DNA of 64,000 nt. Origin: Atrichornis clamosus. Its lineage: Eukaryota; Chordata; Aves; Passeriformes; Menuridae. The stretch covers positions 1 to 64,000 of the forward strand of contig WBMZ01012046.1 of NCBI GenBank assembly GCA_013400975.1, written 5' to 3'. The notes below the pieces were generated by a model. That model made no database searches. It was not told the origin of the DNA and saw only the letters and a program-made list of their open reading frames with translations. The position numbers and the translations under genes are program-made. This document shows, piece after piece, positions 13,520-26,793 of this stretch. How positions within the stretch are numbered: position 1 is the first letter of the stretch; each line of letters begins with the position of its first letter.

Positions 13520-13990
13520 GTGGATAGTTGGGCACTGCTCGCACCGAGCGTTCAGGTGAGCGGAGGGACTTTGCATGCGGCGCGTCCCCTCGGAATCGTC
13601 CCACAGCGGCCTGTCCCACCGGACCACCTCGATGGCTGAATGAACAGCAGCTGTTCATTAACAGGGAACAGAGATCCGGCGCTGGCCATAGGAAGTAAAA
13701 GCCCCAGAGCACACTGCAGTAGCCTTGTTCTCCCTTTACAAAGCTGCTCTCTGTTAAGCTGCGGTGTCGACCCTCACTGGCGTACAAATGCCCTTCGTTA
13801 GGGTTTGCATGCTGTGTTATACGAGTCCGCAGTTAAACAGCAAACGAACAAAACCTGATTGTGGGAATTTACGGTAATGGCACTGGAAGTCAGTTTAATC
13901 AGGGAAAAAAATATTATTGGGGTGATTTTGCTCAAATGTAGTGCTGGAAGAAGCGGGACAGTCGGGCGCTGAGGTGGTGACTTCACCGGT
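13520..13990. promoter_or_regulatory. CpG-retaining block with palindrome, candidate conserved regulatory element
   Basis: About 470 bases keep many CpGs (for example GCGGCGCG near 13,577, TCGTCCC, CCGGCGC, GTCGACC, CGGGCGC), while the flanks are CpG-poor and AT-rich. At 13,639-13,659 lies an inverted repeat with perfect 10-base arms and a one-base centre; it contains the E-box CAGCTG. No transposon signature or convincing coding frame is seen. A conserved enhancer, or an unmethylated internal promoter, is the inference. Species comparison has not been done. Confidence 0.35.
13639..13659. repeat. perfect inverted repeat, 10-base arms
   Basis: The left arm AATGAACAGC and right arm GCTGTTCATT are exact reverse complements around a single A. 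The CAGCTG at 13,647-13,652 is an E-box for bHLH factors. Confidence 0.8.
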
Positions 13991-16270
13991 ACTGTGGAGG
14001 AGATGAATTATTCACATGATCTCAGCCTGACATGGCTCTCCCAGAATGCAGCCTGCTCCTAAGACACAGATCCTTATACATTTAATAAGGTGTTAGAGCA
14101 GAACCTGAAATGTTTGTTCACATTCCCTTGTTGTGGATCATTTCAGTGACCATCTGGTGCCCTCCCCTTTTTTTTTTTTTTAAAGATGCTTTTGCATCCT
14201 GCACACTGCTTTCTGTTTACCCTTTGGGCCCCAGCTTGGCAGAGTGCCATGGAATGTGCTTGGTGTCCTGTCCTTTCCTAACTCAGCAAAACGCTGAAGA
14301 CAGTGCGTAATGATAAGCCGTGGTGTTTCCGCTCCTGCCTCACCAGGAGAGCCTCATCTTACCAGCTGCTAGAGCAGCCTTTGCTTAGAAGGTGGGAGAA
14401 GGATGTGAGAGTTTGTACAAACAGTACTTTTATTCCCAGGGAGATTTTTAACACATATTTTGGTGGCTTACTCAGATTTGCATACTTGAACAGCGACAGC
14501 AGCCTGGTATCAAAGCAGTAGGACAGAGATCTGTTCAAAGAAAAAAGTAGTTCCTTTCACGGGTCCAAGAAGAGTTACTCTCTGACACCGAGAGCTGAAA
14601 GACTTTCTAGCTGAGCCACCGTTTTCCCTGTGTGTTAGTGCTACAATTGTGCACGCACCTGGGTTTTGCAGTGTGCAAATGCAGTTAATTTGCTTAGCTG
14701 GAATAAAAGTGATAACTCTACCCTTTCTGAACTGACCAGAGTGGAAGTCTATATTTGAACCCTAAGAAGCAGCCTTGGGGAATGTTACTAGAAAGTGGAA
14801 CTCAAGAAATTGTACTGAACAAACACTAAATTTCTTATATTTTTAGTGTGTCTGTGGACATGCTTGAGAGAGGGAGAGGAAGAGGAAGGATGGATCTGAC
14901 GCCAACCATACTCAGTTTAGGAGTGAATGCAGAGGAGGCTGTGGTTACAGAAGGATTTAGGAGTGCACTTGAGTCCCTTGAAGGAAGCTGGTGTAAATGG
15001 CTGTGGGTGCCTGTTGTTGTTCACAGGGGGCAGCAGCCCCACCACTCTGCTGTGGGCACATTTGGCCAGAAAAGCTGTGTCACCTCCAAGGGACAAAGGC
15101 TGAGGCAGCTGAGCCCGCTTCCACCAGCACCACTGCATCTCCCACCCAGTGTCTGCCACGAGAGGTATTTCAGTGAAGAAATGGAGCTGGGGTGATTCCC
15201 AGGCCCTGGGCAGGCCTTGCTGTGCTGGCACAACACTGCTCTATGAATTATCTAACAAGCTAAAACAGCTGAACTGTTTGAAGTTTAGTTTGTTTAAGTG
15301 GCCTTTTGCAATGGCGTGAGTGCACTGAATGTTTTAGTTGTCCTTCTCTGGATATCTTTTGCTCTGTCATGTTGATGATGTTGTTACTCCATTTATTTAG
15401 CCAACGTATTTTGGCTAACACTATGTTGAACTCTGCTCCAGAAGGTCTCTTTGGTTCAGGTGCCACCACAGCTTCTCTAGGAAGCAAGTCAGGATTTTTC
15501 TGGTCAGCAAGAGTGCATTTGCATTTGTTAACTTTTATTCCTCTTCCCTTATCTCTGTTTGTATTACGTTACCATTCAGGGCGTTCCTGCACTTGTCCCA
15601 TGTTTGTAAGGTGCCCAAAAGATGACACTTCTGTATGTTTGTGGCCTGTGTGTGGTACAAAAAGTACCAGAGAGAGTGGCTAGAGATTGCTATAAAGATT
15701 TCAATGTTGTATTTTGTTCTCCTAAATGAAATTCCTGCTGTAGGTCCTCCTACATGCTGAAGCAAGGAATCTGTGTGAAAGTGTCTTCACTCCATGTGTA
15801 TTTATTGTCAAAGTCCTTCAGGTTTTGTTTGACTATTTTTGATGTGTCCAGTTTCTTATCTGATGCTTTGTAGTTACCTTTCCAATTCAGGGACAAAGTC
15901 CAAAGAAAGATTGGCATATACTTATGGAGGGTGGAGTTGGCAGAGAAATGGTTTAGCTCTGCCCCCTTTTTGACTGGGACGTTGTCCTTGTAAGATAACC
16001 CCATCTGGAAAGAGAAAGTTTCTGCATCTTTCATGAGTGCTGTTGTCACAGTACTCAGAGGAATACATCTCATTTTAAATGAGAGGAGCAAGACTGTTCC
16101 CTCTTTGTCACTGTGGTACCACAGACAGGTGATGGTGCTGGGGCACATGTTCAAAAGGAGAATCAACTGCTGGCAAATGTCTCTCATGACAGTTTACATG
16201 ACCTGCCCTCAAGGATGTCCAGGGTTCAAGGTCCCACACCATTCCCAGCTGCTCTGCTTCATCATCCCTA
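13991..16270. other. non-coding stretch, one weak exon candidate
   Basis: A poly(T) run lies near 14,168-14,181. The only item of note is a minus-strand open stretch at 15,878-16,004 bounded by splice consensus, treated as a separate finding. No repeat family was recognised in the rest. Confidence 0.45.
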
Positions 16271-16346
16271 CTGCTGGAAAACACGTCCTTACACCTCACC
16301 TGAACCTCCCTTCCTGTGATTTAAAGACTGTTACTTCTTGCCCTAA
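16271..16346 (-). mobile_element. short diverged CR1-like fragment (antisense)
   Basis: The plus strand contains CCTGAACCTCCCTTCCTG followed by TGATTTAAAGACTGTTACTT and CTTGCCCT. This is the reverse complement of the CR1 segment where a fast-evolving aggacaag...ggtttagg block precedes the 3' end. The match is short and the flanks are too diverged to bound it. Confidence 0.45.
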
Positions 16347-19300
16347 ACCCCCTCAAACTCCATTGCGTTTACTTTATGTATGCTCTGCCTGCTTTAATGT
16401 AGAATGTTTGAATTTCTGAGGGAACACGGAAGAAAGCCAACTGACACCTCAGAAGGTGACCTCAAGACCTTTCTGGCTGAGCAGGGACTTGCCTGGAAAA
16501 CAGAAAACTCCTCTCTTGCCATGCCAGTACAAATTTAAAGCACCTAAGGGTGTCCTGATTGAGAGTATTTAACAAGTGGCAAGGCTTGGATGCTGTGGCA
16601 GGAATCTGAGGAGGTTCATTACAAAGAAATTGTGTTTTCTTAATACATGCTTGCACTCTGCCATCCCTCAGGAGCAGAGGCAGCAGTGATTCTGCAACCT
16701 CATTCAGGTTAGAGAGGGCAATTAAGGGTGTGGACCAGAGTCAAGGGTGAAATACCTGAGCACAGCAAGACAGCAGGAGACCTTGTGATTATTAATGTAA
16801 TATTTGTAATTGTGTCCAGGTAATTTACATGATGAGTTATTCACCATACTCCCTGTTGGCAGAGAGGTTATTGAATTTATGTTAATGAGGAGAGAAAATT
16901 ATTACACAGGAGGTTAGTGGTTGTTGCTTTAACTGGGGAACAGGAAGAAGATCCTCCCTGGGGTCATTTACTCTATTCTCCTGACACAGCTAGAGCAGAA
17001 CTTACCTCAGTTCTCAACTAGTCCTTCTATCCCAGCTTGAAATGCCTGAAGTGATGGTGGTGATTTCATTCTGGGAGTTATGACATAAGGTGTGAGTGTC
17101 AGTCTCAGCAGATAACCACTTCTCTCAAGAAGAGAAGTTTCTTTGAGAACCTTTTCAAGTAGCTGAACGACACACTTCAAGCTGATTTTTACGTTTCACC
17201 AAAGCTGCAGAAAAAGCAGTGGTTTTGAACAGTGTTCCACAGCCATTGCTTTGATTTTTGGAAAATTAGTTAACGACAACAACAAAATCATTCTAGTGAG
17301 CTGAATAAAGCTGAACTGGCAAATCACAGATACCCAGAACAAACAGTGTCCTGTTTATAAGGAAAGAGTGTGGTTACCGTGGTCAGACAGCTGGGCTACA
17401 GGCCAGACCATGCCTCCTAAACATATTTTATCTAACCTCATGTCACAGGCAGGATGTGGGGAATGTAAGATTTTCTCTTCTGAAAGGTAAGGGCCGTTCA
17501 CAGAGAGCAGCTTTGCTCCCTCGGCAGCTGCCTTGCCTTACACCCGTTGAACCTCTCCCTCTTCACTGGGGTATCAGAGGAAATTTCTAGACCTGCAGGG
17601 ATGAGGATTGATGCAGATCCACCCCAGTGGCTTTCCCCAGGCATTCAAAAGGAAAAGACAGGCTGCAAGCAGGCCTGGATGGACCCATTCTTCTCAGCCA
17701 GCTGCAAACACTTCAGGTATGTCTCTGTTTTGGCAAGCACCGGGTGTGATTGTAGCACACAAGTACTGAGTGCAGCTAATGGGTCTAGAAAGTGTGAAGC
17801 TATAGCCAGAGCCCCTGGAGAATCCTTGCTCCTTCCCTGGCTGCTGGTGTTGCATAGGGTGGCTGGAAGAAGCCACCAGGGCTACAGAAGCACCTCTGCT
17901 TGGTTGGCTGGAGCTAAGGGGACGACTAGTGGCGGTATTTTAAGATCCAGGTTTACCTTTAACTAGAGGCATCTAGTTTTTCCACTAGGAAAACTGCTGC
18001 TTCCTTGAAAGTGATGGGCAGAGTCAGCAATGAGATTAAAGGTGTCTTGTGTCATGTTTGCCTTGTGAAAGAAGCTGCCAGATTTAATTACGGGATGCAG
18101 ACAGAGCTCATCTCGTAGTCTCTGCAGCAAACCCTGTGACAGTAGAGGGTCTTCCGATTGCAGGATGGGCATAACTGCTGTGAAACTGATGCTGTCTTCC
18201 TGGCATGGCCTGATGGGTTTTACTCTGCCTCTATCTCTGCAAGTGGAGACCTCAGGCCATAATCAAAAGTGATTTAAACCTTGCCATTTGACTTTTTTAT
18301 GTTATTACCAAGAATATGTAAGACATTCATGACTTAGACAAGGCAGTGAGACCCTGCTGTGTGACACAGACGTGCAGAAGTCAGTTGCTGATTTCTCAGT
18401 GCAGTGCATTGATTTTCACAGTCACATATCACTCTCCTCAGACAATAACTGGTTGAGTAAAACCGAAAGAGACAACACTGTATATCCCCTTTATCCCTAT
18501 GCTTATGTACTGCTGTGACTAAGGAGAATGTACATAACTATAGGTAGTGATGCAAGACAATACAACAAATAAATATTGAAGGGAGATTATGGGAGGATCA
18601 CTAATACCATCCTGTTTTCTTTCAGGATTTACAAAAATTTTCCTTGGTAAACATTATGCAGTTGGTGGTAAGCTTGCTCTGAGGGAATGTACTCACAGAA
18701 AGTCAACTCTTTGGCAAAATTATCTTTGAGGTTGTGCCAACAACAGGTAGAGAAGCTCAGGTGCAACTCCCAAAGGGCTGCTCCTCCCTGCTGAGGATCA
18801 TTGCAACAGGCAGAAGTCGTAATGTATTGCTAAACTGCCTCCTTTCTTCCCCTCAGTCTAAGAAATGCATCATTTTCTCAATGTAAAGGAACTAATTACT
18901 TATTTTTCAGGCTATTAAACTAAATGCCATGTAGACATGCCCCTCTAGAATGTGCTCTGGAATTGCTGCTGCTGCAATCACAGCAGGGAAGGATTTTGCT
19001 GCTGCTGTTGTCATGTTTTTCTTGTGGCACATTACTAGACAAAGCTGTCTCTTGTTCTTGGATAGTTTTTTTAATGCACAGGGAAACTTCTGCTCTAGCA
19101 CCTTGGCCAGTTTTCTTTTCAGAAACCCAGAATTATTTTATTTGAATGTTTCTTTGCTATTTCTCAACAGTTCTTTCCGTCTTGTTTTTGGTTTTTTTAA
19201 ATTTCTCTTTCTTCTATTACGAGGTCTTTTCTGCCTTCTCAAACCAGTGAGCAGCAGAAGGAGTAAGAATCCCTTGCCCTTACACACCTAATTCATTTAG

Positions 19301-21295
19301 CCCAGATTTTCTCCACCTTTTTGTCTTGTGTGTGCTCAAGGCCAGTCGTTACCTTGATTACAGGGCAGTCCTCAGTGGTTAAATAGCTCTGGTGCTGAGC
19401 AGGGAGCACGGGCAGAGCTCAGACACCTACCCTTTCTTCAGGCAAGGTTTCATGCTCCTGTACTTGGAGATGGATAAAATTCCCCACGTGATGTACTGAA
19501 GTGGTTTCCTTTTCTATGGATTCACAATGAAATGTGATGGGCTTGTTTCATTTTCTTTTCTTTTTAAAAGTTCCTTCCTTCTCATCTCCCAGATGTTTCC
19601 AATTGATTATCTTCCCATTTCTTTAAATTTAACTTGTTCCTATTTAAGTCTTACATATTCTTCCTTACTTAACATTTTTGCCAAGATAGCTATTACATGT
19701 ACTAAAACCCAAGAGGAGCAGATCTCTGTGTGGAGGTAATGTTTTTCCCCAGTGGGAATTTCCCTGCCCCTGCTATGTAAGTGTAAGTGGTTTTAATTGA
19801 CTTTTTTTTGGGGGGGGGCGGGTCAGGAGTGGTGTGTCAGGGACCAGATAAGGTAGTTGTGAAGACACAGGGTTTGGTTTCACCTTTTGCTATGCTGTGA
19901 CTTTTCCAAGGCTTGTGAGGTACTGAAGGGGTCTGTGATGGGAAAAATTAGCAAATGCCTTTTTCTTTTTATCAGTATGTTCTGCAAGGGCTGCTTTTCC
20001 ACTGGACATCCCTCTTCTGGCCTTGCCTCACTCACCTACCCCGACTGTCACTACTCTGGGCTGTGCTGCAAACAGCAAACCCCTGCAGGAGAGGAGCATC
20101 CCTCTTATTTGCTAGAAAGTTTCATTTTCTAGATAGTCTTTGAGTGAGTTTGGAAGAATCTTGTTGCTTATGAGAAGGATTTGGTTATTTGCTGCTTTGT
20201 GACACATGGCACATCAATTTGGAATTCCCAACTCTTTCTCAGCACATCACTCTCTTTTCCCAGCTGTCTTGATGGGCAGATTAGAATTGCACTTGCAGTG
20301 TCTAAGCGAGGGGGGTATTTGTGTGCCTGATGGAAATCTTTTCTCCCTTCCTGTGCCATGTCTGCACAGAGTGTGTGTTTAGCGTGGGTGTGCTCACGCA
20401 CAGGCACTGTGTACCACGGCTGTGTTTGCAGGGGATGCTCGGAAGAGCTGTCCCTGGGCTGCATTCCCCGTGCTGCTGCTGCTGCATCCCTGGCTGAGGC
20501 TGCCCATCCCTTCTCCAGTGGAGCAACAGTGCCAACTGCTGGCTGCTGAGCCTGGCCTGCCGGGGGACTGTGATCCTCTAAGCTCAACTCTGAGGGCGTC
20601 GATACCTAAAACACAACAGCACCCCCTTCGCTGATGGTTTGGGTACTTAACAACAATATTGCCGTTTGTTAGTCCTTGTTTCCATACCAAAATAATGTTC
20701 TGTTGAGCACAGCAGAGCCTCGGGTGGTCACCTTTCCTGGTGACATTTCTAATGGTTAGTGTTGGTTTAAAGCTCTGTGTCTCTTCTGATCTCCCAGGGC
20801 TGGCTGCTCAAGGTTTCTGCTCTGAGCAGTGGAAGAAGGGCCATGAAAGGTGTCAATTACTCCCTGAAAGTTTTTTAATCACTCAGTTGTGGCAGCAATT
20901 TGACAACTACATATTTGAGATACTCATATGTGTTAAAGGCACAATGGGCTCAGGGGAAAATGAGATGGTGGTTTATGTATTCCTGCCATGCAGGATACCA
21001 CGGAGCACTTTTGGTCAGGAAAAAAAAAAGAAAATAATAGGGAGGGGGAAGGAAAAAAAATATACAGCTGTACAAATGTCATTTTATTAATTTCAATGAA
21101 ATGTTTTTATAGAAAAAATAGTTACTTTAGGTTGTTTTTTTTCTTTTTCCAAGAAGAATATCAAATGGTAGAGATAAGTTTGTTTCTATAAATGTTTCCT
21201 ATGAGAAAGTGCACTCATTGGTTTTTTGCTCCATAAGGCTTTGTCTTTTCCCTGTCTCCTTTCCTTTTCAGCCTGCAGTCTTATTCTAGGGAGTT
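16347..21295. other. non-coding stretch, no gene recognised
   Basis: CTG-rich patches occur at about 18,965-19,012 and 20,470-20,488. A T-run followed by a G-run and CGGG lies at about 19,802-19,822. Frames of 110-140 codons (for example plus 17,547-17,966 and minus 20,168-20,587) are GC-rich, overlap others on the opposite strand, and match no family I know. No transposon ends were seen. Confidence 0.5.
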
Positions 21296-21299
21296 ACAG

Positions 21300-21515
21300 T
21301 GTTTGCAGGAGGTGATGGTAAAGAGGACACAAGTATGGGGAAAAGGAAACCAGGGAAGGAAAAAAGTATAAAATGAAAAAATTAAGAAAGCTTTGCAGAG
21401 AAAAGGGAAAGACAGTGAATGGGTGAAGCAATAAACATGGGAGAGATGATCGGGGAATTTTGCAGAGTGAAAAAAAAAGGGAGGGACAGGAGAAGACAGG
21501 CAGCAAAACAAACTG
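21300..21515 (+). repeat. purine-rich low-complexity tract
   Basis: About 215 bases are strongly biased to A and G on the plus strand, with repeated GGAAAAGG, GGGAAGGAAAA and GAAAAAAAAAGGGAGGG blocks. This is a polypurine:polypyrimidine stretch without a clear repeat unit. Confidence 0.6.
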
Positions 21516-22271
21516 AAAGTGAGTTTGATGAGTCAGGGTTTCTGTGGGTTTCTTGCATCTCCCAAAGGGCCATTTTTTCACTTCCTCCCAGCCACAAATG
21601 TTCTTCATAATTTTTGGAACAGAACACGAGAGGAAAACTAATAAATCAGCTATTCTTAAACATACTTGACAAGCACAGGCTGAGGCACAGGTGAACCACA
21701 GTCACAGGAGGTCTCTTAAATTGAAGTTGGAGAACTTTGGCCAGCCAGCAGGTTTAGCACTGCTTGCAGCCCTCTGTTACTCTCTCAATCATATGGCATT
21801 TGGGTTTTTTTTCCCCTCAATGCCTTCATAGAGAAATCTAAACCATGCAGAAAGAAAAAAGAAAAAAAAAGAAAGGTAGCATTTTGATGCTAGCCTGAAA
21901 GACAGGAACAACAAAACTCCTTCTGTGAAACCTCAGGGTTTGGGGAGTTTATTTTCAGGTGAAACCTATAAATCCTATTTAAAAAGTAGCCCTCTGGCAG
22001 CCTGTCACTGTAGCCCCAACTGGGAGCCCCGAGGTGGCCCTGGGCAACGCTGGGGATGGGAGGGCTCCTACACTCCTCTCAACAGAGGAGAAATTGTGTG
22101 CAAGTGCAGCTCTGCTTGTGCTGTGGGTCCTGTGGCAGTCAGGTGTTATGTTAAGTGTCAGGAGTGCGAAATTGGAGCAATTAGGGGACAATCTCAGCCA
22201 GTTTTCCAAGCCATACCATAAAACACTTCTTGTGAAAGATATCGACATTCTGTGAAAATGATTTCTTCAGT

Positions 22272-22510
22272 ATCACAGAATCACAGAGGATTTTGGGTTA
22301 GAAAGGACCTTAGAGATCACCTTGTTCCAACCACCCTGCCATGGGCAAGGGCACGTTCCACGAGACCAGGTTGCTCAAAGGCCCACTCAACCTGAACTCT
22401 TCCAAGGATGGGGCATCAACAACTTCTCTGGACAACCTATTCCAGTGCATCACCTCTCTCACGGTAAAGAATTTCTTCCTTGTATCTAATCTAAACCTAC
22501 CCTCTTTCAG
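22272..22510 (-). mobile_element. CR1 LINE 3' end (antisense)
   Basis: This is a clear avian CR1 3' terminus read in reverse. It has the ATCACAGAATCACAGAGG tail repeat, then TTAGAAAGGACCTTAGAGAT, CCACCCTGCCATGGGCA, GGTTGCTCAAAGGCCCA, GGCATCAACAACTTCTCTGG, ACAACCTATTCCAGTGCATC, GTAAAGAATTTCTTCCTTGT and ATCTAATCTAAACCTACCCT. The body is 5'-truncated, as is normal for CR1 insertion, with no coding capacity left. It is the best preserved CR1 copy in the window. Confidence 0.95.
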
Positions 22511-25500
22511 TACGTACTGGTCTGTTCTAATTACAGTGTCTTGACCTTTTATTACTGATGTAAATAATTAAGCTGGATGTCATGCCATTACTTATTATTT
22601 TTTAATTAAACAAAATGACTTTTTTTCCAGGACATGTGGTTGCAATTTTCAAGTCTTTTTCTAGCCATGCACTGACTGATTTTACTTTCACACAGATGGG
22701 TGTTCCTCCTAAGCTGTTTGTTTCTCTGAATAAAGGGAGCAGGCTTTCTTATCCAAGGCAGGCCTTTGCCACTGAGGTAACCAGCCTCTTTCTGAAAATA
22801 TATTGTTATATGTAAAATACTTTATTAGGGAAACTTAACTGTGGAGCAGGACTAAAAAAACTGAGCAGACCCAGTGGAGAGAGGAGGATGCAAAGGAGGG
22901 TAGTTCTGCACACACAGATGGGATGTGAGGCTGGGGAAGGCAGAGAGCTGTTCATCCCTGTACCAGCCGTGGGTTTTCCGTGCAGTGGGGAGGGATACCC
23001 CGGGAACAGGAGAGGTGGCTGTGTCTGCTGTCCCTGCAGCCTGAGGAGGGCAGTGGTACCAGGGTGCCGCTAGATGTCCCTTGTCACCCGAGTGAGGTAG
23101 GCAGCTCGTCCCCATCTCTGTGCTTCGGGCATATATGATGTAGTCTTATGAAGAATTCTGTGTTTTAAGCATTAAATATGGAGAAAAGTTGTGTCTATGA
23201 TTTAAAAAAATCTTGTGTTAGCCTGTGAGGTAATTCGTGGGTAGCAGGCAGAGAGTTAATTTTTAAATCACTTTGTCTTTAATTTTCATTGACAAATACT
23301 CCATCATAGGGAAGATTTTGTTTTGAAGGCAAATTCAATATTTCCTGGTGGAAAAGAAGTCATAGTAGGAAATGCTGGTTTGGTGAGCCTAACACTGTGG
23401 TTTCAGCTAAACTTCCCTGCTGACACAGGCCTGTCTGGTGTAAGGTGGGGTCCTGGCAGCCTGCATCAGCAGAGCTGGTGGAGGAGTGGCGGAAAAGGAC
23501 CTGTGGGCTTTTCTGGCATCTTCTTAGTGATTTTGCCATTTTAGGCACGTTTATGTTGAAAAAGGCCAGAAGAAGAGGTCACTTCTGTGAAGGACTCAGC
23601 CTCTCCATCTCACTGGTACAGGCACACATCCAAAGGTTCAGTGTGCCCCTGCAGAGAGGGGAAAAGGTGAGTGCAAAAGGAGCAGCCACTGAGGGAGGTG
23701 CACTGGTGTGGGCATGTGGTATGGAGCTGGCAGAGCTAAGGGCAAGAGGCTGCAAGTTCTTGAAGGCAGTGTCTAAAGGGACCACAGGGAAACCTCCCAA
23801 ACCTGCTTACACCTGGCCCCTCAAAATTTTCCTCACGCTTCCCAGCCCCTGTGTCACTCAGCACATGCAGACCCACGTGGAGCCCGCACTGCCCAGCCAC
23901 ATGGCTTGTGTTTGTCCCTCCAGACAGCTGTGCTGGCCCTGCCGTGCCCCTGGTGCTCTTGCCACCCCAGACCAGTTTGACAGCTGGGTGTGAAGGGCAG
24001 CCTCCAACAACAGGAGTGTGCCAGTCCCTCAGCAGTCCTTTAAGGGTTAACTCCTCCCTGTGCCCTAGGCGTGTGGCCATGTTCTCGCCGCGGTGGAAGC
24101 TGTGTTTCCATATGTCCCTATCTCCCATGGCTGGCACCTTGGCGTGGGCATCTGTGCCACTCTGCATGCCTGTGCCCTTGCAAAGACTCAGCTGAACTTG
24201 TGTTGGGCAGCCCCTGCAGTTCCCCAGGTAGGCGGTGGAGCCCCAAAAATGCCCCGAAAGCAACTACGTGGCTGTACCTGCCCAGACAATGCCTACCATG
24301 CTACAAACTTTGCCCCAATATAAGGAATAACTGCCTGACTGTCACCTCTTCCTCAGGGTGTGCTGCTGCCGTGTGTGGCTGCACAAACCAAGCTGTTGTG
24401 TATTCAGAGTCATATCTGCCTGCTTGAATGACAGAAATGAAGCATTTGCTGCTTTCTACTTCATTTAAACCCGTGGGAGCCTGTCGGGCTCATCTTCCTC
24501 GTGCACCAAGGTGTCCGCATGTGCCACTTACCAATCAGGGGCTTCTTCACCAGTAACCTCTGAGCAAATCCCTTAATGACAGAGGGACTGCACACAGTTT
24601 ATTGTGATCATAATTTGGCCAACTTAGCCTTTATTACTAATGGTGGTGTTGGAGATGGAAAACCCAGCTTGATTCTCAGATCCCTGCAGGAGAGTAATAA
24701 AATAAAGAGGAGCAAAATCTGTGCATGTATCTGCTTCCGAACCTTTGAAAAACACAAAAGTGGAACCCTGCCAATGCTATTGCTGGCAATTTTTCATAGC
24801 AGAGCCTCATTTTGAGGTAGGATTAGAAGTGGAAATTCATTTTGTGTCTCTGACATTAGTATCATGTTGTTGTGTACAAATGGAGGGCTTACAGTTATTT
24901 GACATTTGTTGGTTTCTATTGTAATTATTGTGTGCCGCTCTTATACCTTCAGAGTATTTTTGAATATCCTCTCATAATAGAGTAATTAGAAAATAACTTC
25001 AGCTTTCATAAGAATAAGGTGTCTATTTTGTTAACACAAAGAACTGACAAAGGAAGCACTTCAGTGGAAGTGCTCTGTTAAAAATGGAGCCGTGTTTCTT
25101 TTTGCTTTGTTGAGCAATGGGCGAAGGCAGGCTGGCTTTTATGTAGTCTTTTGTTCATCCCTGGGCAATGGCAGAACTTGCAGCTAAATTCTGTTGTCAG
25201 AAAATTCTATGATGGTAACTGAGAATGATATAGTACCATGCATACTCATTTCAGCAGCAACAAAAAAATTCCTAACCCATAGCTTGGATTTTGAATATCA
25301 GAATGAGCCTTCAGTACCAAGAAATGAGCCTGCAGTACTGAGAATAGAGAAAAAGCTACTAAAATTTTTTAAGCATAAGAAGAGCCACTTGATATAACCA
25401 GTAGCAAATAAAAAAGGAATGTAAATGTAATTTTAAATTATTTATTTCACTCTTTCATTTTTTCATGTTAATATATCCTTGGCTGCTAGTTCACAATGAC

Positions 25501-26752
25501 ATGCTAATTATGAATGTAAGAAAAGCTAACTTTTTATTGTGCTAATTAAACTGTATGTCACAGAGACATTTGGGGAGAATTTCCCATACTTTCTAGGGTG
25601 AATGGATGGAAAGAGCAGAGGCAGAGGTGCTCACTTAAAACTGGATTTTTTTTTTTCTAGTATCTTGCAAAAAGGCATCATTGTATTTTGATTAATCCAT
25701 GCTTGGTCCACCTCGGATGTTTCCATGGAAACAGAATTTTTTTCCTTGGTGGAAATTGTTAGGCTTGGGAAAGCTCCTCACTGCACAAAACCTCTCAAGC
25801 TCCTAAAGAACTACTTGTTGGAAATTTAATGTGCATAAACAAAACTCCCAAATTCCTCCTTAGTATTATTGTTGTCAATGCTAATAGAGAACTGCTGTCT
25901 TAATGATACACAATGGTGCCTTTTCGTTCCACAAGAAAATAGAGTAACAGTAGTATTATTTCCATTGCAAGAGAGCACTTTTCCTGGTCCAGAAACAATT
26001 AGCCTGCAAACCTTCCAAAATTAAATTTTAAGAGTTCTGGTGTATGCACATTACTTAGTTCTGGATCCAAATATTTTTGCTTAATGGCTGTTAAAATTTA
26101 ATTAATTTTATTTTGCAGATTGGCAATAATTTAAACAGATTATTCTTGTGTGCCTGAATTTTGGTTATGGTGTTTTGTTGGGGTATGGTTTGTTTTGGTT
26201 TTAGCTTGGGTTTTTTCCTCCCAAAGAAAATACACTCTTTTAATGGATGCTTCTGTGATATTTGGAATACCTTTTGAAAATCAACCAACAGAGGGAGCAT
26301 TTGTGTGTTATTATTAATTTAACCAAATGGTTGGAAACATGACTCTCATTTCTCCCATTATTTCTGGACAGCATATTTATTGTGTAAATTATAGGATTTC
26401 TTGACCATTAAAATGTCGTGATTTGGAGTGCTTTAGTTTTCAACAAATCCAATCTAAAGGTTTGCTGACAATGCAAATAGCTATTTTAAATTGATTATCA
26501 GGTTTGGTTTGGTTTTTTTGTTTCATCTTTGTTCATCATTGCAGAGAATCTGCCAAATAGAAAAAGGAAAATCACTTTGGGAGCAACCACAATTTTCAAA
26601 CTTCTTCCAGAGACACACTGAAAGCAGAAATTTTATATCAACTAGAGGAAAAAAAAGCAGAAGCCTCAGTATTTCTTGATACCTCTTTTATATGCTCAGT
26701 ATTAGAATATGAATATTAGTGGTGATAATGATGATGTGTTCACTATTAGAAT
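22511..26752. other. non-coding stretch, no gene recognised
   Basis: The first 2 kb is GC-richer (about 22,850-24,430), with many short overlapping frames on both strands and no family match. From 24,900 it becomes AT-rich. A T/G-rich patch lies near 26,160-26,215. Confidence 0.5.
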
Positions 26753-26793
26753 GTGGATGATGATGGTGGTGATGACGATGATAATAATAATGT
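26753..26793 (+). repeat. (GAT)n / (AAT)n microsatellite
   Basis: An imperfect trinucleotide run, GGATGATGATGG, continues into GATGACGATGATAATAATAATG. Related GATAATGATGATG copies lie about 30 bases upstream. Confidence 0.8.
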
